A stretch of DNA of 25,152 bases from Syntrophomonas sp. UBA5314 (GTDB lineage: Bacteria; Bacillota; Syntrophomonadia; Syntrophomonadales; Syntrophomonadaceae): the NCBI GenBank assembly GCA_002410325.1, contig DHRK01000046.1, forward strand, positions 28,356 through 53,507, in the 5' to 3' direction. Shown piece after piece: positions 16,395 to 24,156 of this stretch (positions are counted from its first letter, which is position 1; each line of letters opens with the position of its first letter). The translations under genes were made by a program, and so were the position numbers. The notes under the pieces are model-generated. The model had not been told where the DNA came from, did no database searches, and saw only the letters and a program-made list of their open reading frames with translations.

Positions 16395-17657
16395 CTAATC
16401 GACCACAATAACGTCTTTGGTTTCTTTCATAAAGAATCCAAATAATGCACCCAGTGCATATATAACTGCGACACACCCCAGGGCAATTCCCAGGCTATAT
16501 TTAGCTGCAATTCCTCCCATTGCGAAAGGGGCTAAAGCGGACATCATTCTTCCACTCGCATAGGCGAAAGAAGTTCCGACGCCACGGACACTAGTTGGAA
16601 ACTGCTCAGATACAAAGGCTGCCAGTGGGCCCCAGTATCCATAGGTTATAAATCCAAAGACCCCGGCCATCCACAAAATGGCTGTAGGACTGGACAAATT
16701 GATCCATATAAGCATAATTGCTGCTGACGCAAGCGACCCAAAGATAAAATTGGCCCGGCGTCCCAATTTATCTGCCAGATATCCATAAGCATAGTATCCG
16801 AGAAAACCGCCAACGTTTAAGATCATCAGGTACCCGCTCATGGCTTTGATATTTAATCCACGTTCGGCGGACAGGTAGGAAGGTATCCACGAACCAGCGC
16901 CCCAATAAGAAACCAGACAACTGGCGCAAAGCCCGAAAGCCAATAAAGTAGTCTTTAAATTGGCTCCTTTTAGAAGGTCGGTCCAGCTAGCAACTTGAAC
17001 TACTGTATTAGAAACTGTTTCAATACCTTTAGCTTTATTTTGTTTCGCCTTTAACCAGGCCGGTGACTCAGGGACAAAAATAGCAATATATAACGAAGCA
17101 AGTAAGGCTAAGATGCCTGAAAAGAATAGCCACTGCCAGCCATGAGTAGGAACCAGGTAAGCATTAACACCCAAAGCCAGAGCATAACCAACTGCCCATC
17201 CGCTCTGTACAGCCGAAGTAGCTCGAGCTCTTTGTTCTGGTGGGAAAAATTCGGTAACTAAAGCTGCTCCAATAACCCATTCTCCACCTAACCCGATGCC
17301 AGCAATGAATCTGAAAATTATTAAATGCACATAGTTAGTTGCGAATCCACAAAAGAAAGTAAAAAAACCAAACCATGCCAGGCATATTATCAAGGTCTTT
17401 TTTCGTCCAAATTTGTCCGCCAGCGGTCCCCATATATATCCGGAAAGTGCTGCGCCAAAGATTGTGGCCGTAGATATTAAACCAGCGCTAGCCAGGCTAA
17501 TTCCCCAGGTTTTAACCAGCAAAGGAATAGCCAAAGCCAAGACCATGAAATCTAATGCGTCGAAAGTATATCCCAGTATCGCACCGGTCAATGCCTTCCA
17601 TTTATACTGGGCTGGATTGGCAATAATTGCTTCTTCATTCGTTAATACGTGAGACAT
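16395..17657 (-). CDS. MFS carrier, SHS/aromatic-acid-like, probable carboxylate transporter
   Basis: This 420-residue inner-membrane protein has about 12 hydrophobic segments. The loop 2-3 motif LADKFGRKKT is present at about 79-88 and repeats as LADKLGRRAN in the second half. RFIAGIGLGGEW and the PESPAWLKAK that ends the first half resemble the sialate/lactate:proton (SHS) and aromatic-acid groups. Import of a short-chain acid fits its neighbours (CoA-transferase, crotonase, dehydrogenase), but the substrate is inference. Start ATG 17657 has AGGAGG 7 nt upstream. A 33-residue membrane peptide gene ends 22 nt before it. Confidence 0.88.
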   Translation of the reverse strand: MSHVLTNEEAIIANPAQYKWKALTGAILGYTFDALDFMVLALAIPLLVKTWGISLASAGLISTATIFGAALSGYIWGPLADKFGRKKTLIICLAWFGFFTFFCGFATNYVHLIIFRFIAGIGLGGEWVIGAALVTEFFPPEQRARATSAVQSGWAVGYALALGVNAYLVPTHGWQWLFFSGILALLASLYIAIFVPESPAWLKAKQNKAKGIETVSNTVVQVASWTDLLKGANLKTTLLAFGLCASCLVSYWGAGSWIPSYLSAERGLNIKAMSGYLMILNVGGFLGYYAYGYLADKLGRRANFIFGSLASAAIMLIWINLSSPTAILWMAGVFGFITYGYWGPLAAFVSEQFPTSVRGVGTSFAYASGRMMSALAPFAMGGIAAKYSLGIALGCVAVIYALGALFGFFMKETKDVIVVD

Positions 17658-17679
17658 CCATTTACCTCCTAGTTTTCAG

Positions 17680-17781
17680 TTATTTCCGCCATTTAGCCAT
17701 CATGAATTTCTTGACCAAAAAATATAGCCCCAAATAAAAGACTAGTATCAGGATCTGTTTCCAAACTTCAAGTGATTGCAT
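17680..17781 (-). CDS. 33-residue single-span membrane peptide
   Basis: ATG 17781 has a near-perfect AAAGGAGG 5 nt upstream. The frame gives 33 residues: a short polar head (MQSLEVWKQ), one hydrophobic span (ILILVFYLGLYFLV) and a basic tail (KKFMMAKWRK), so the tail should face the cytoplasm. It ends 22 nt before the MFS carrier on the same strand and is probably translated with it. It is too short for routine gene calling. I do not recognise a family; a small accessory or stabilising subunit of the carrier is a plausible guess, by analogy with other transporter-linked small proteins. Confidence 0.68.
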   Translation of the reverse strand: MQSLEVWKQILILVFYLGLYFLVKKFMMAKWRK

Positions 17782-17888
17782 TCATACCTCCTTTCACCTC
17801 CAGTGCCGTGTGTATTGATAAATTTTTGTTGTAGCAATCACTCCTTTCCCCTTTTCCGGAATATTTCACAAAATATTGGCTTGATGCG

Positions 17889-18650
17889 TTACCAGGCTGT
17901 CCATCCACCATCCACGAGCATGGTATGTCCCACCATAAAATTTGATAGATCAGAAGCAAGAAATGCGACCGGTCCAACTATTTCTTCAATAGTGCCCAGT
18001 CGTCTCGTGGGTGTCCTTCTCAATATGTCTTCAAATCGTTCTTTATCATTGCGGGCATTATTGGTCAGTTCAGTGGCAATGTAGGCAGGCGCAACGGCAT
18101 TAACATTAATGTTGTATTCAACTAATTCCAGGGCTAAAGATTTGGTTAATTGGCTGATTCCTCCCTTACTGGATGCATAGGCAGTTAACCCGGCAAGAGC
18201 AACAAAGCCAAACATCGAACACATATTTATGATCTTGCCGGCTTTCTGTTCTATCATAATCGGCGCTACCACTTTGCTTCCTATCCAGGCCCCGGTCAGA
18301 TTAATATCAATAATTCGTCTCCAGTCTTCCACTTGCATATCGATACAATTGCTTTTGGCAGCAATTCCAGCATTGTTGACCAAAATGTCAATACGCTTGA
18401 ATTCTTGGGCTATTTCCTCGACCACTTTTTCAAATTGCTTGCTATTGGTAACATCAAGGGCATAGAAACAAGCCTGTCCGCCCTTATTAATGATTTCCTT
18501 AACCGTCTCTTGTCCGGTCTGCTCATTTACATCCAAAATGACTACTTTTGCTCCCAGGGAAGAAAAACCTGAAGCGATTCCCTTTCCGAGACCCATAGCA
18601 CCTCCGGTGACCATTGCTACTTTTCCATCTAGTCTTAGATCAAAATTCAT
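17889..18650 (-). CDS. Short-chain dehydrogenase/reductase (SDR), probably NAD-dependent
   Basis: This 253-residue Rossmann enzyme has TGGAMGLGKG at 15-24, NNAG at 92-95, Ser145, and the YASSK active site (Tyr158, Lys162). Asp40 after the second strand (VVILDVN) favours NAD over NADP. The C-terminus VDGGWTAW is typical. I start at ATG 18650 behind AAGGGGGG; the 18-codon longer frame has an unlike N-terminus and no ribosome site. It is the first gene after the sigma-54-type site at 18969-18982, with a leader of about 300 nt, and 107 nt upstream of the small membrane peptide. A 3-hydroxyacyl or secondary-alcohol substrate would fit. Confidence 0.9.
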   Translation of the reverse strand: MNFDLRLDGKVAMVTGGAMGLGKGIASGFSSLGAKVVILDVNEQTGQETVKEIINKGGQACFYALDVTNSKQFEKVVEEIAQEFKRIDILVNNAGIAAKSNCIDMQVEDWRRIIDINLTGAWIGSKVVAPIMIEQKAGKIINMCSMFGFVALAGLTAYASSKGGISQLTKSLALELVEYNINVNAVAPAYIATELTNNARNDKERFEDILRRTPTRRLGTIEEIVGPVAFLASDLSNFMVGHTMLVDGGWTAW

Positions 18651-18763
18651 TGATACACCCCCCTTATATATTCCATTTTTCCGAGTTGGTCTTTCTCTCG
18701 CCATCTGAGAAGTCCGCGCTTAATCTTCTACTTAATTAAACCGGTTCTTTTGTTGATCGTATT

Positions 18764-18789
18764 GCTAGGAGGCCTAAAGGCCTCCTAGC
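18764..18789 (-). promoter_or_regulatory. GGAGGCCT hairpin in the SDR leader, copy 2
   Basis: A perfect 12-bp stem GCTAGGAGGCCT/AGGCCTCCTAGC has a 2-nt AA loop. It falls in the predicted RNA leader between the sigma-54-type site and the SDR start, 115 nt before the start codon. The core matches the hairpin at 4668-4687. Without a T-run it is more likely a leader structure or repeat than a terminator. Confidence 0.5.
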
Positions 18790-18968
18790 TTCTATGGCTT
18801 AATAGAACCTGAGCTAATTCAGGAAAAACATGAAGAGGAGGAGTAAGCTGCTTTTCCCTGTAGTTTGGTGCTATTAGTCCACAAATCTAAAACCCTGCTC
18901 TTGGCCTTGACTTTCAGCATCCTTACTCGGTTTTTCCTAATAAACAATCTTTTGTTTGACAATATGTT

Positions 18969-18982
18969 GCAGATTCTATGCC
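18969..18982 (-). promoter_or_regulatory. Sigma-54-type promoter of the SDR/MFS/CoA-transferase block
   Basis: The minus strand reads TTGGCATAGAATCTGCA, with GG and GC separated by exactly 10 nt. RNA should start near 18957, about 307 nt before the SDR start. Copy B of the palindrome is 170-220 bp upstream. Confidence 0.6.
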
Positions 18983-19149
18983 AAATGAGGGAATGATAAA
19001 CAATGAATTATTCCGGATATGAAAACAAAATCGATTTGCTTGTGATAAACTCCTATTTTGAGCAATTCTAAATAATACTAATCACTCAAAAAATTCTGTT
19101 AATTTACCGAAGAAATTATTTAATCAATATGAACTTTAAAAAAGAAGTA

Positions 19150-19192
19150 GCAAATGGGACAGTTGTACCATAAGAAACACTGTCCCATTTGC
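19150..19192. repeat. Dispersed palindrome GACAGT/ACTGTC, copy B
   Basis: Perfect 14-bp arms GCAAATGGGACAGT/ACTGTCCCATTTGC flank a 15-nt loop beginning TGT. It has the same orientation and core as copies A and C. Confidence 0.85.
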
Positions 19193-19230
19193 GTCACGTT
19201 CAAAAACCTTCTGTTACTATAAAAGGAAAA

Positions 19231-19247
19231 CCCCTTTTATAAAGGGG
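19231..19247 (-). terminator. Terminator of the zinc alcohol dehydrogenase gene
   Basis: CCCCTTT-TAT-AAAGGGG forms a short stem about 75 nt past the stop. On the minus strand it is followed by TTTTCCTTTTAT, a reasonable U-rich tract. Confidence 0.6.
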
Positions 19248-19322
19248 CTGAACAAATATATGTACTTTTTTTGATTAAAATTCACTTCTATTTAGTTATA
19301 AAAGCTGTTAAAAAATTGTATC

Positions 19323-20378
19323 CTACATTTTTAACGCTACCTTTAATACATCGTCTAAACGGTTTTCCATTACATTATATGCCTCCATAACCTGGTTAAA
19401 GTTGAATGTATGTGAAATGAGAAAACGGGTATCAATTTTCCCCGTAGCAATCAGGTTGATCAAAGCTCCCATGTTTTTTACCTCAACCAAGCCCATCTTT
19501 ACATTTAAGTTTTTACGCCAATATTTATTAATGGCAAAAATCGTTTCATTTGTATAAACACCCAGTAAAGACACCGTTCCCCCGGCGCGAACATAGGAGA
19601 ATGCATCCTGAAAGCTCTGAGAACTGCCTACAGCTTCAATAACCACATCGGCTCCGCGCCCATCGGTCAAGTCCAAAATCATTGCCAACGGCTGATTTTG
19701 GGTATTGATATTAATAGTGCGATCAGCAAGCTTTTGATCCATTGCTACTTGTAGGCGATATGTCTCGGTATCAATCATTATGATCTGGGCAGCTCCCAAT
19801 AACCTGGCGCCTATTGCCGCACACATGCCAACCGGTCCCGCGCCAACTATGACTACCGTATCGCCCAGTTTGACTTCTCCTCGCTCCGCACCATAAAATC
19901 CGGTAGAAAGGATATCCCCTACAAATAACACATCTTCGTCTGAAAGGTGATCCGGTATTTTATGAATAATCTGTGAGGCATAGGGTATCCGAACCAATTC
20001 CGTCTGACAACCATGAGGTATTTCTGCAGTTACCGCCCGTCCTCCAAAAACAGTACCATTATTGCACATGGAAAGGTTGCCTTTCTTACAATAGAAACAT
20101 TGTCCACAATTGAATATACATGATACCGCTACTCTGTCTCCCCTGCTGAAACCCATTACCGATTCTCCGACTTCCTCGATCACGCCGACAAATTCATGTC
20201 CGATAATGGTGCCCGGTAAAATGCCCATGGCTTCTCCATGGTTTTTAATATGGATATCAGAACCGCATATGGTTGAAGTTGTTACCCTGACCAGTGCGTC
20301 GTCCATACGCTCAATCTTACTTGGGCGCACTTCTTCTAGCCGAATATCATTATTTCCATGAAACACAACTGCCTTCAT
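19323..20378 (-). CDS. Zinc-dependent medium-chain alcohol/polyol dehydrogenase
   Basis: This 351-residue MDR enzyme is predicted to oxidise an alcohol or polyol with NAD(P). Catalytic zinc ligands are Cys38 (TICGSD), His61 and Glu62 (GHE). Structural zinc cysteines are 91, 94, 97 and 105, with an extra Cys87. GAGPVGM is the Rossmann motif, and the acidic MIDTE at the end of the second strand favours NAD. Overall it resembles the threonine/sorbitol/butanediol dehydrogenase branch; the substrate is unknown. Start ATG 20378 follows GGGAG. It is a single-gene unit with its own sigma-54-type promoter (20529-20542), divergent from the plus-strand SDR. Confidence 0.92.
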   Translation of the reverse strand: MKAVVFHGNNDIRLEEVRPSKIERMDDALVRVTTSTICGSDIHIKNHGEAMGILPGTIIGHEFVGVIEEVGESVMGFSRGDRVAVSCIFNCGQCFYCKKGNLSMCNNGTVFGGRAVTAEIPHGCQTELVRIPYASQIIHKIPDHLSDEDVLFVGDILSTGFYGAERGEVKLGDTVVIVGAGPVGMCAAIGARLLGAAQIIMIDTETYRLQVAMDQKLADRTININTQNQPLAMILDLTDGRGADVVIEAVGSSQSFQDAFSYVRAGGTVSLLGVYTNETIFAINKYWRKNLNVKMGLVEVKNMGALINLIATGKIDTRFLISHTFNFNQVMEAYNVMENRLDDVLKVALKM

Positions 20379-20528
20379 TTATCTGGCTCCCTTCAAATTT
20401 AAATATACTACTGCCGCCTTATTAGCTAACCCAGATTCACCCCCCATAATAGGCTATCCACACTAGTTGATCGATTGTGTGAGCTGTTATTTCTCCTGGC
20501 AAACAGAATACTCTACCACTTATATTTA

Positions 20529-20542
20529 GCAATTTATATGCC
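20529..20542 (-). promoter_or_regulatory. Sigma-54-type promoter of the alcohol dehydrogenase
   Basis: The minus strand reads CTGGCATATAAATTGCT, with 10 nt between GG and GC and a complete TTGCT at -12. RNA should start near 20517, about 139 nt before ATG 20378. Confidence 0.63.
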
Positions 20543-20598
20543 AGGGTGAAAGAAACGCAAAAATTTCAAAAACTAGACCTTTTCCAAAACGCAATGAA

Positions 20599-20640
20599 GC
20601 AAATAGGACAGTTGTTTCACATCTCCACTGTCCTTTTTGC
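20599..20640. repeat. Dispersed palindrome GACAGT/ACTGTC, copy C
   Basis: GCAAATAGGACAGT pairs with ACTGTCCTTTTTGC at 13 of 14 positions around a 14-nt loop beginning TGT. It sits between two divergent sigma-54-type sites, about 60-110 bp from one and 170-225 bp from the other. Confidence 0.8.
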
Positions 20641-20811
20641 GATAGATTCTGTCTTTTGAAGGCCTATATGGAATTCAAGGGTTCATTTCCTAATTACGTT
20701 TTTGTATGCTGACCAAAACCCAACGTACTGCACTTCTCCAATCAATAAGACAAGCATATTTATTAATTCATATAAAAAAAAAGCGGGCAATCCAGCCCTA
20801 CCTCATAGTTT

Positions 20812-20825
20812 GGCATATCTCATGC
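20812..20825 (+). promoter_or_regulatory. Sigma-54-type promoter of the plus-strand SDR
   Basis: TTGGCATATCTCATGCA has the 10-nt GG-GC spacing. RNA should start near 20837, about 180 nt before ATG 21019. Confidence 0.58.
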
Positions 20826-21018
20826 AAGAACTATAAGCATTAAATGCAGCCATTTTCCAACTGTGAAATGCGGTCGTAATCCTATTTTTCAGAAGGACAG
20901 GAGGTGAATAGCTACAAACGCCAGTCTGGCCGGTTATTGATATATTTATTATTCCCGGCTAGCTTTTGAGTCAGATACAACCCTAAATACTAATTTTTCT
21001 ACGTATGGAGGCAAAAAC

Positions 21019-21798
21019 ATGAGAACTAACAAAGAATTATTTGATTTATCAGGACAAGTGGCAATTGTAACAGGCGGAGGATATGGCCTGGGGGTTCAAA
21101 TGGCCTACGCGCTTGGAGAAGCGGGCGCCAATCTTGTTATTGCGGCAAGAAAAGTAGACAAGTTAAAAGCAACAGCAGATAAAATGGAAAAGGAACTGGG
21201 TATTAAAGTTGTTCCAGCTCGTTTGGATCTAACGCTTCCGGAAGAGATAGATGCTTTATTCGAGCTTGTGAAGAAAGAATATGGCAAGGTAGATATACTT
21301 GTTAACAATTCAGGAGCCATAGCCATTGACTCTGTATTCAAATTTCCTTTAGACAAATGGCATCAAGTAATAGACACTAATCTTACCGGTCTGTGGCTGA
21401 TGTGTCAGAAAGCCGGATCAATGATGGCCAAACAGGGTTATGGAAGAATAATAAACATTTCATCCATCACCGGTTTGGTTGGACAACCATCTGAATTTGT
21501 ATTGTCGCCTCCCTATACCGCTTCCAAGGCCGCTATTTTAGGACTGACTAGAGATCTTGCCGTTAAATGGGCAAAAAAGAATGTAACCGTAAATGCTGTA
21601 ATCCCAGGCTGGTTTGGCAGTGATATGGGAGACATGAACCATGTAATTCATGACAAACTTAATGAATACTATATTCCGATGGGACATTTTGGCGGGGATG
21701 ACGAACTTAAAGCGGCAATCCTTTTCCTTGCCTCACCCGGAGCATCATACACTACAGGCATCGCTTTACCCGTTGACGGGGGTTTTGTTGCCCAATAG
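21019..21798 (+). CDS. Short-chain dehydrogenase/reductase (SDR), probably NADP-dependent
   Basis: This 259-residue Rossmann enzyme has TGGGYGLG at 18-25, NNSG at 96-99, a catalytic Ser at 148/149, and the YTASK motif (Tyr166, Lys170). The IAARK at 41-45, with Arg44 after the second strand, favours NADP(H), unlike the NAD-type SDR at 17889-18650. It is close to the 3-oxoacyl-reductase/gluconate-5-dehydrogenase branch and ends LPVDGGFVAQ. Start ATG 21019 follows GGAGG. It is the only plus-strand metabolic gene, with its own promoter and terminator, opposite the alcohol dehydrogenase. The pair could interconvert an alcohol and ketone, but the substrate is unknown. Confidence 0.91.
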   Translation: MRTNKELFDLSGQVAIVTGGGYGLGVQMAYALGEAGANLVIAARKVDKLKATADKMEKELGIKVVPARLDLTLPEEIDALFELVKKEYGKVDILVNNSGAIAIDSVFKFPLDKWHQVIDTNLTGLWLMCQKAGSMMAKQGYGRIINISSITGLVGQPSEFVLSPPYTASKAAILGLTRDLAVKWAKKNVTVNAVIPGWFGSDMGDMNHVIHDKLNEYYIPMGHFGGDDELKAAILFLASPGASYTTGIALPVDGGFVAQ

Positions 21799-21818
21799 AC
21801 TTATAATATATGTTGCAG

Positions 21819-21851
21819 GGGGCTGACTCAAAAGTTACTTTGAGCAGCCCC
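21819..21851 (+). terminator. Terminator of the plus-strand SDR
   Basis: A 13-bp stem, GGGGCTG + CTCAAA with TTTGAGCAGCCCC and one bulged A, begins 20 nt after the stop. It is followed by TTAATTGTGTTAATT, which is only partly U-rich. Confidence 0.7.
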
Positions 21852-22069
21852 TTAATTGTGTTAATTATTGCAGTCCTAACTACCACAAGGAACCAAAAAG
21901 ACCCATTGGACCGGTTGCCTACTATGCTTAATATCCCCTATTTGATTTTCACCTTTTCGAGCCCCCTAAAGTAAACCTAGAAACGCTTACGTCCAAAAAC
22001 GGATTCTGCTTCCATAGCTCGTCGCTAACGTTTTTTAAGAAAGGCACATAATACTTACTGCCAGTTGTT

Positions 22070-22083
22070 GGCATAAAATTTGC
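22070..22083 (+). promoter_or_regulatory. Sigma-54-type promoter of chemoreceptor 2
   Basis: TTGGCATAAAATTTGCT has 10 nt between GG and GC and a complete TTGCT. RNA should start near 22095, about 82 nt before the preferred start at 22177. No copy of the dispersed palindrome is seen upstream of this one. Confidence 0.63.
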
Positions 22084-22176
22084 TTATTAATGTTTCAGTG
22101 TTAGCAGATTCCAAGTTTCACGAAGATAAAATATGTGGCAGCTGCTAAAACAATATTAGTAATAGGAGTGAATAAA

Positions 22177-24123
22177 TTGGCGAAAAAATTGGAGAAAACC
22201 GTGCACTTGGAACTTGCCGGCAAGACCGGAATAACCTCCAAAACCGAAAACGATGAAGTTGTCAAAAAGCGTGATCTGGCCAAAAAGATGGCGCAGGAAA
22301 AAGCCCGGGTTCGCACTATGGCCAAGCAGCAAGCTATGGCCGAACGGATTGCTTCGGCCTCCGAAGAGTTGGTAGCCGGGGTGCAAGAATCTACCGCCTC
22401 AGCCCAAGAATTTGCCCGTTTGATGAATGAAGTGGCTGTGGCAACTGAACAATCGGCCCATAATGCAGAGAAAATGCGAGAAGCCAGCGGCCAGTTAAGC
22501 GGTGCGGCTTCCGATCTCGACAAAATAGTAGATGAACTTTTAGTTGTAGGAACACAGGCTATCAAGGTTTCCGGGAAATCAATACAGAACATGGAGAATA
22601 TGGCCAGCCTGGTACAAGTGGCGGCCGATAAGAACCAGCAGTCAGCCACCCGCATAAGCGAGTTAGAAGTTCAATCCCAGCGCATCGGTGATATTGTGCA
22701 AGCGGTGGTCATGATTGCCGACCAGACCAACCTGCTGGCCTTAAACGCAGCCATAGAAGCGGCCCGGGCAGGGGAGTACGGGCGCGGCTTTGCAGTAGTG
22801 GCTGATGAAGTGCGCAACTTGGCAGAGATATCGGAACGTTCTGCCCGGGATATTCGCGGGGTAGTAGACGACATTCGCAACGGGGTAGGCGAAGTAGTCA
22901 AGAATATCAATGTAACGGTTGAGGACTTTAATACTATTGCTACTGGAATGGGAGAAACCGCCCAGGGCATTTCCAAGGTGGGGGACTTAATCGGTCAATA
23001 TGGAGACAAAAACGCTTTGGTTAAAGAGAGCGCCGGGATATTAGCCCAAAATGCCAGTAAGCTTTCAAACAGCAGTGAAGGCATCGCTTCCGCCACTGAA
23101 GAAGCTGCCGGAGGAACCAGAGAGATTGACAAAGCAGTGATTGAGCAAAGCAAAGCCCTGGCTGAGGTAAACACAGCCAGCCAGGAATTAAGCGGAATGG
23201 CTGAAGAGTTAAAGACATCCACCAATATTGAAAAATCGGCAGAAGAGGTGGCGGCCACTGCTGAACAGCTCTCAGCCAACATCGAAGAAATAAGCAGCTC
23301 CGCCGCCCAGATTGCCAGCGGGATCATGCAGATGACGGAAGCAGTTCGGACCATTAATCAGGAAGCTATGGAAACGCAAGAATTGCTGGAAGCTACGGCC
23401 AACGAATATGGGAAAATAAACGAAAGGGCCAAAGATTCCGGGAAAACACGGGTGGAGATGACTGAACTTCTGGAAGCAACGCGGCAAAAAACCAGAACAA
23501 TTTTGGGGCGCATAAAAGACAGCCTTCAATCTTATGAAGCAACCAACCATGAGCTGGAACAGCTGCAGGATAAGATACGCCGTATAGAGAAGATAGTTGA
23601 TACCATTCAGAATGTCTCCATTCAGACCAATATGCTGGCCGTCAATGGTTTTGTGGAAGCCGCCACTGCGGGTGAGCACGGCCGGGGCTTTTCTGTCGTG
23701 GCCGGGGACATACGCAATCTGGCCAATGAATCAGCGGAAAATGCTGACAAAATCAAAGATCTGGTTCGTGAAGTTCATAACCAGATGGGTAAGGTGTTAT
23801 CCGACATAAACCAGTCGGAAATATCCGTCCGGGAAGCCAATGCCTTTATCCCTATTGTGGTCAAAACGAACCAGGCCATAACAGAATCTGTAGAAGAGAT
23901 TACTCGTATCGGACCGGGGTACTATAGTGTATTGCAGGCTATTCAAGGAGTGGGTGCGTCGAGTAGACAGCAAGTTCAAGAATTGACTGTTGTTGTGGAA
24001 AAGGTTAGCAATGAGGTTGAGGAAGCCGCGAACATTTCCCAGGAACAGGCCCGGGCTATTGAGGAACTGTCCACTTCCATAGAAGAGATTGCCTCCATTG
24101 CTGACGAGATGCAGATGAATTAG
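22177..24123 (+). CDS. Cytoplasmic chemoreceptor-like protein with two MCP signalling tips
   Basis: This 648-residue, almost wholly coiled-coil protein has no membrane segment and no recognisable sensor domain. The first tip (about 180-215) is canonical, with DQTNLLALNAAIEAARAGE. A second tip lies about 300 residues later (about 483-520) and is altered, with QTNMLAVNGFVEAATAGEH: NAA became NGF, and the Arg of AARAGE, a receptor-trimer contact in Tsr, became Thr. Start TTG 22177 has AGGAG 8 nt upstream; a GTG at 22135 in the same frame lacks a good ribosome site. It is followed by a broken cheW. It likely binds CheA/CheW through the first tip; the role of the second is unclear. Confidence 0.87.
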   Translation: MAKKLEKTVHLELAGKTGITSKTENDEVVKKRDLAKKMAQEKARVRTMAKQQAMAERIASASEELVAGVQESTASAQEFARLMNEVAVATEQSAHNAEKMREASGQLSGAASDLDKIVDELLVVGTQAIKVSGKSIQNMENMASLVQVAADKNQQSATRISELEVQSQRIGDIVQAVVMIADQTNLLALNAAIEAARAGEYGRGFAVVADEVRNLAEISERSARDIRGVVDDIRNGVGEVVKNINVTVEDFNTIATGMGETAQGISKVGDLIGQYGDKNALVKESAGILAQNASKLSNSSEGIASATEEAAGGTREIDKAVIEQSKALAEVNTASQELSGMAEELKTSTNIEKSAEEVAATAEQLSANIEEISSSAAQIASGIMQMTEAVRTINQEAMETQELLEATANEYGKINERAKDSGKTRVEMTELLEATRQKTRTILGRIKDSLQSYEATNHELEQLQDKIRRIEKIVDTIQNVSIQTNMLAVNGFVEAATAGEHGRGFSVVAGDIRNLANESAENADKIKDLVREVHNQMGKVLSDINQSEISVREANAFIPIVVKTNQAITESVEEITRIGPGYYSVLQAIQGVGASSRQQVQELTVVVEKVSNEVEEAANISQEQARAIEELSTSIEEIASIADEMQMN

Positions 24124-24156
24124 CCGGAGAGCAACGACCTGAAAAAGAAGGGCGTA

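Larger units (their letters stand above)
18651..19322. other. 672-bp intergenic region between alcohol dehydrogenase and SDR
   Basis: No gene is supported. From the SDR side upward it holds a GGAGGCCT hairpin (18764-18789), a small CCTGA/TCAGG pair near 18829, the sigma-54-type site (18969-18982), copy B of the dispersed palindrome (19150-19192) and the alcohol dehydrogenase terminator (19231-19247). A 33-codon frame at 18819-18920 lacks a properly spaced ribosome site. Confidence 0.55.
20379..21018. other. 640-bp divergent promoter region
   Basis: This region lies between the alcohol dehydrogenase (minus) and SDR (plus). It holds two sigma-54-type sites facing opposite ways (20529-20542 minus, 20812-20825 plus), with copy C of the palindrome between them at 20599-20640, placed to serve both. 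A 21-codon GTG frame at 20904-20969 behind AAGGACAGGAG lies in the SDR leader and may be a leader peptide, at low confidence. Confidence 0.6.

Noticed and set aside
17810..17870. Possible 15-residue GTG peptide ahead of the 33-residue membrane gene
   Set aside because: A purine-rich tract precedes it and its stop adjoins the next ribosome site, but the frame is too short to separate from chance.
18819..18920. 33-codon minus-strand frame in the SDR leader
   Set aside because: The only AAGG touches the start codon, so spacing is wrong, and the product is low-complexity serine at its end.
19164..19179. NifA-like TGT-N10-ACA in the loop of palindrome copy B
   Set aside because: The pattern is absent from copies A and C, so it is probably chance.
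22101..22655. 184-residue minus-strand frame opposite chemoreceptor 2
   Set aside because: It is the reverse frame of a coiled-coil coding sequence rich in Ala and Glu codons, with no ribosome site and no recognisable motif.
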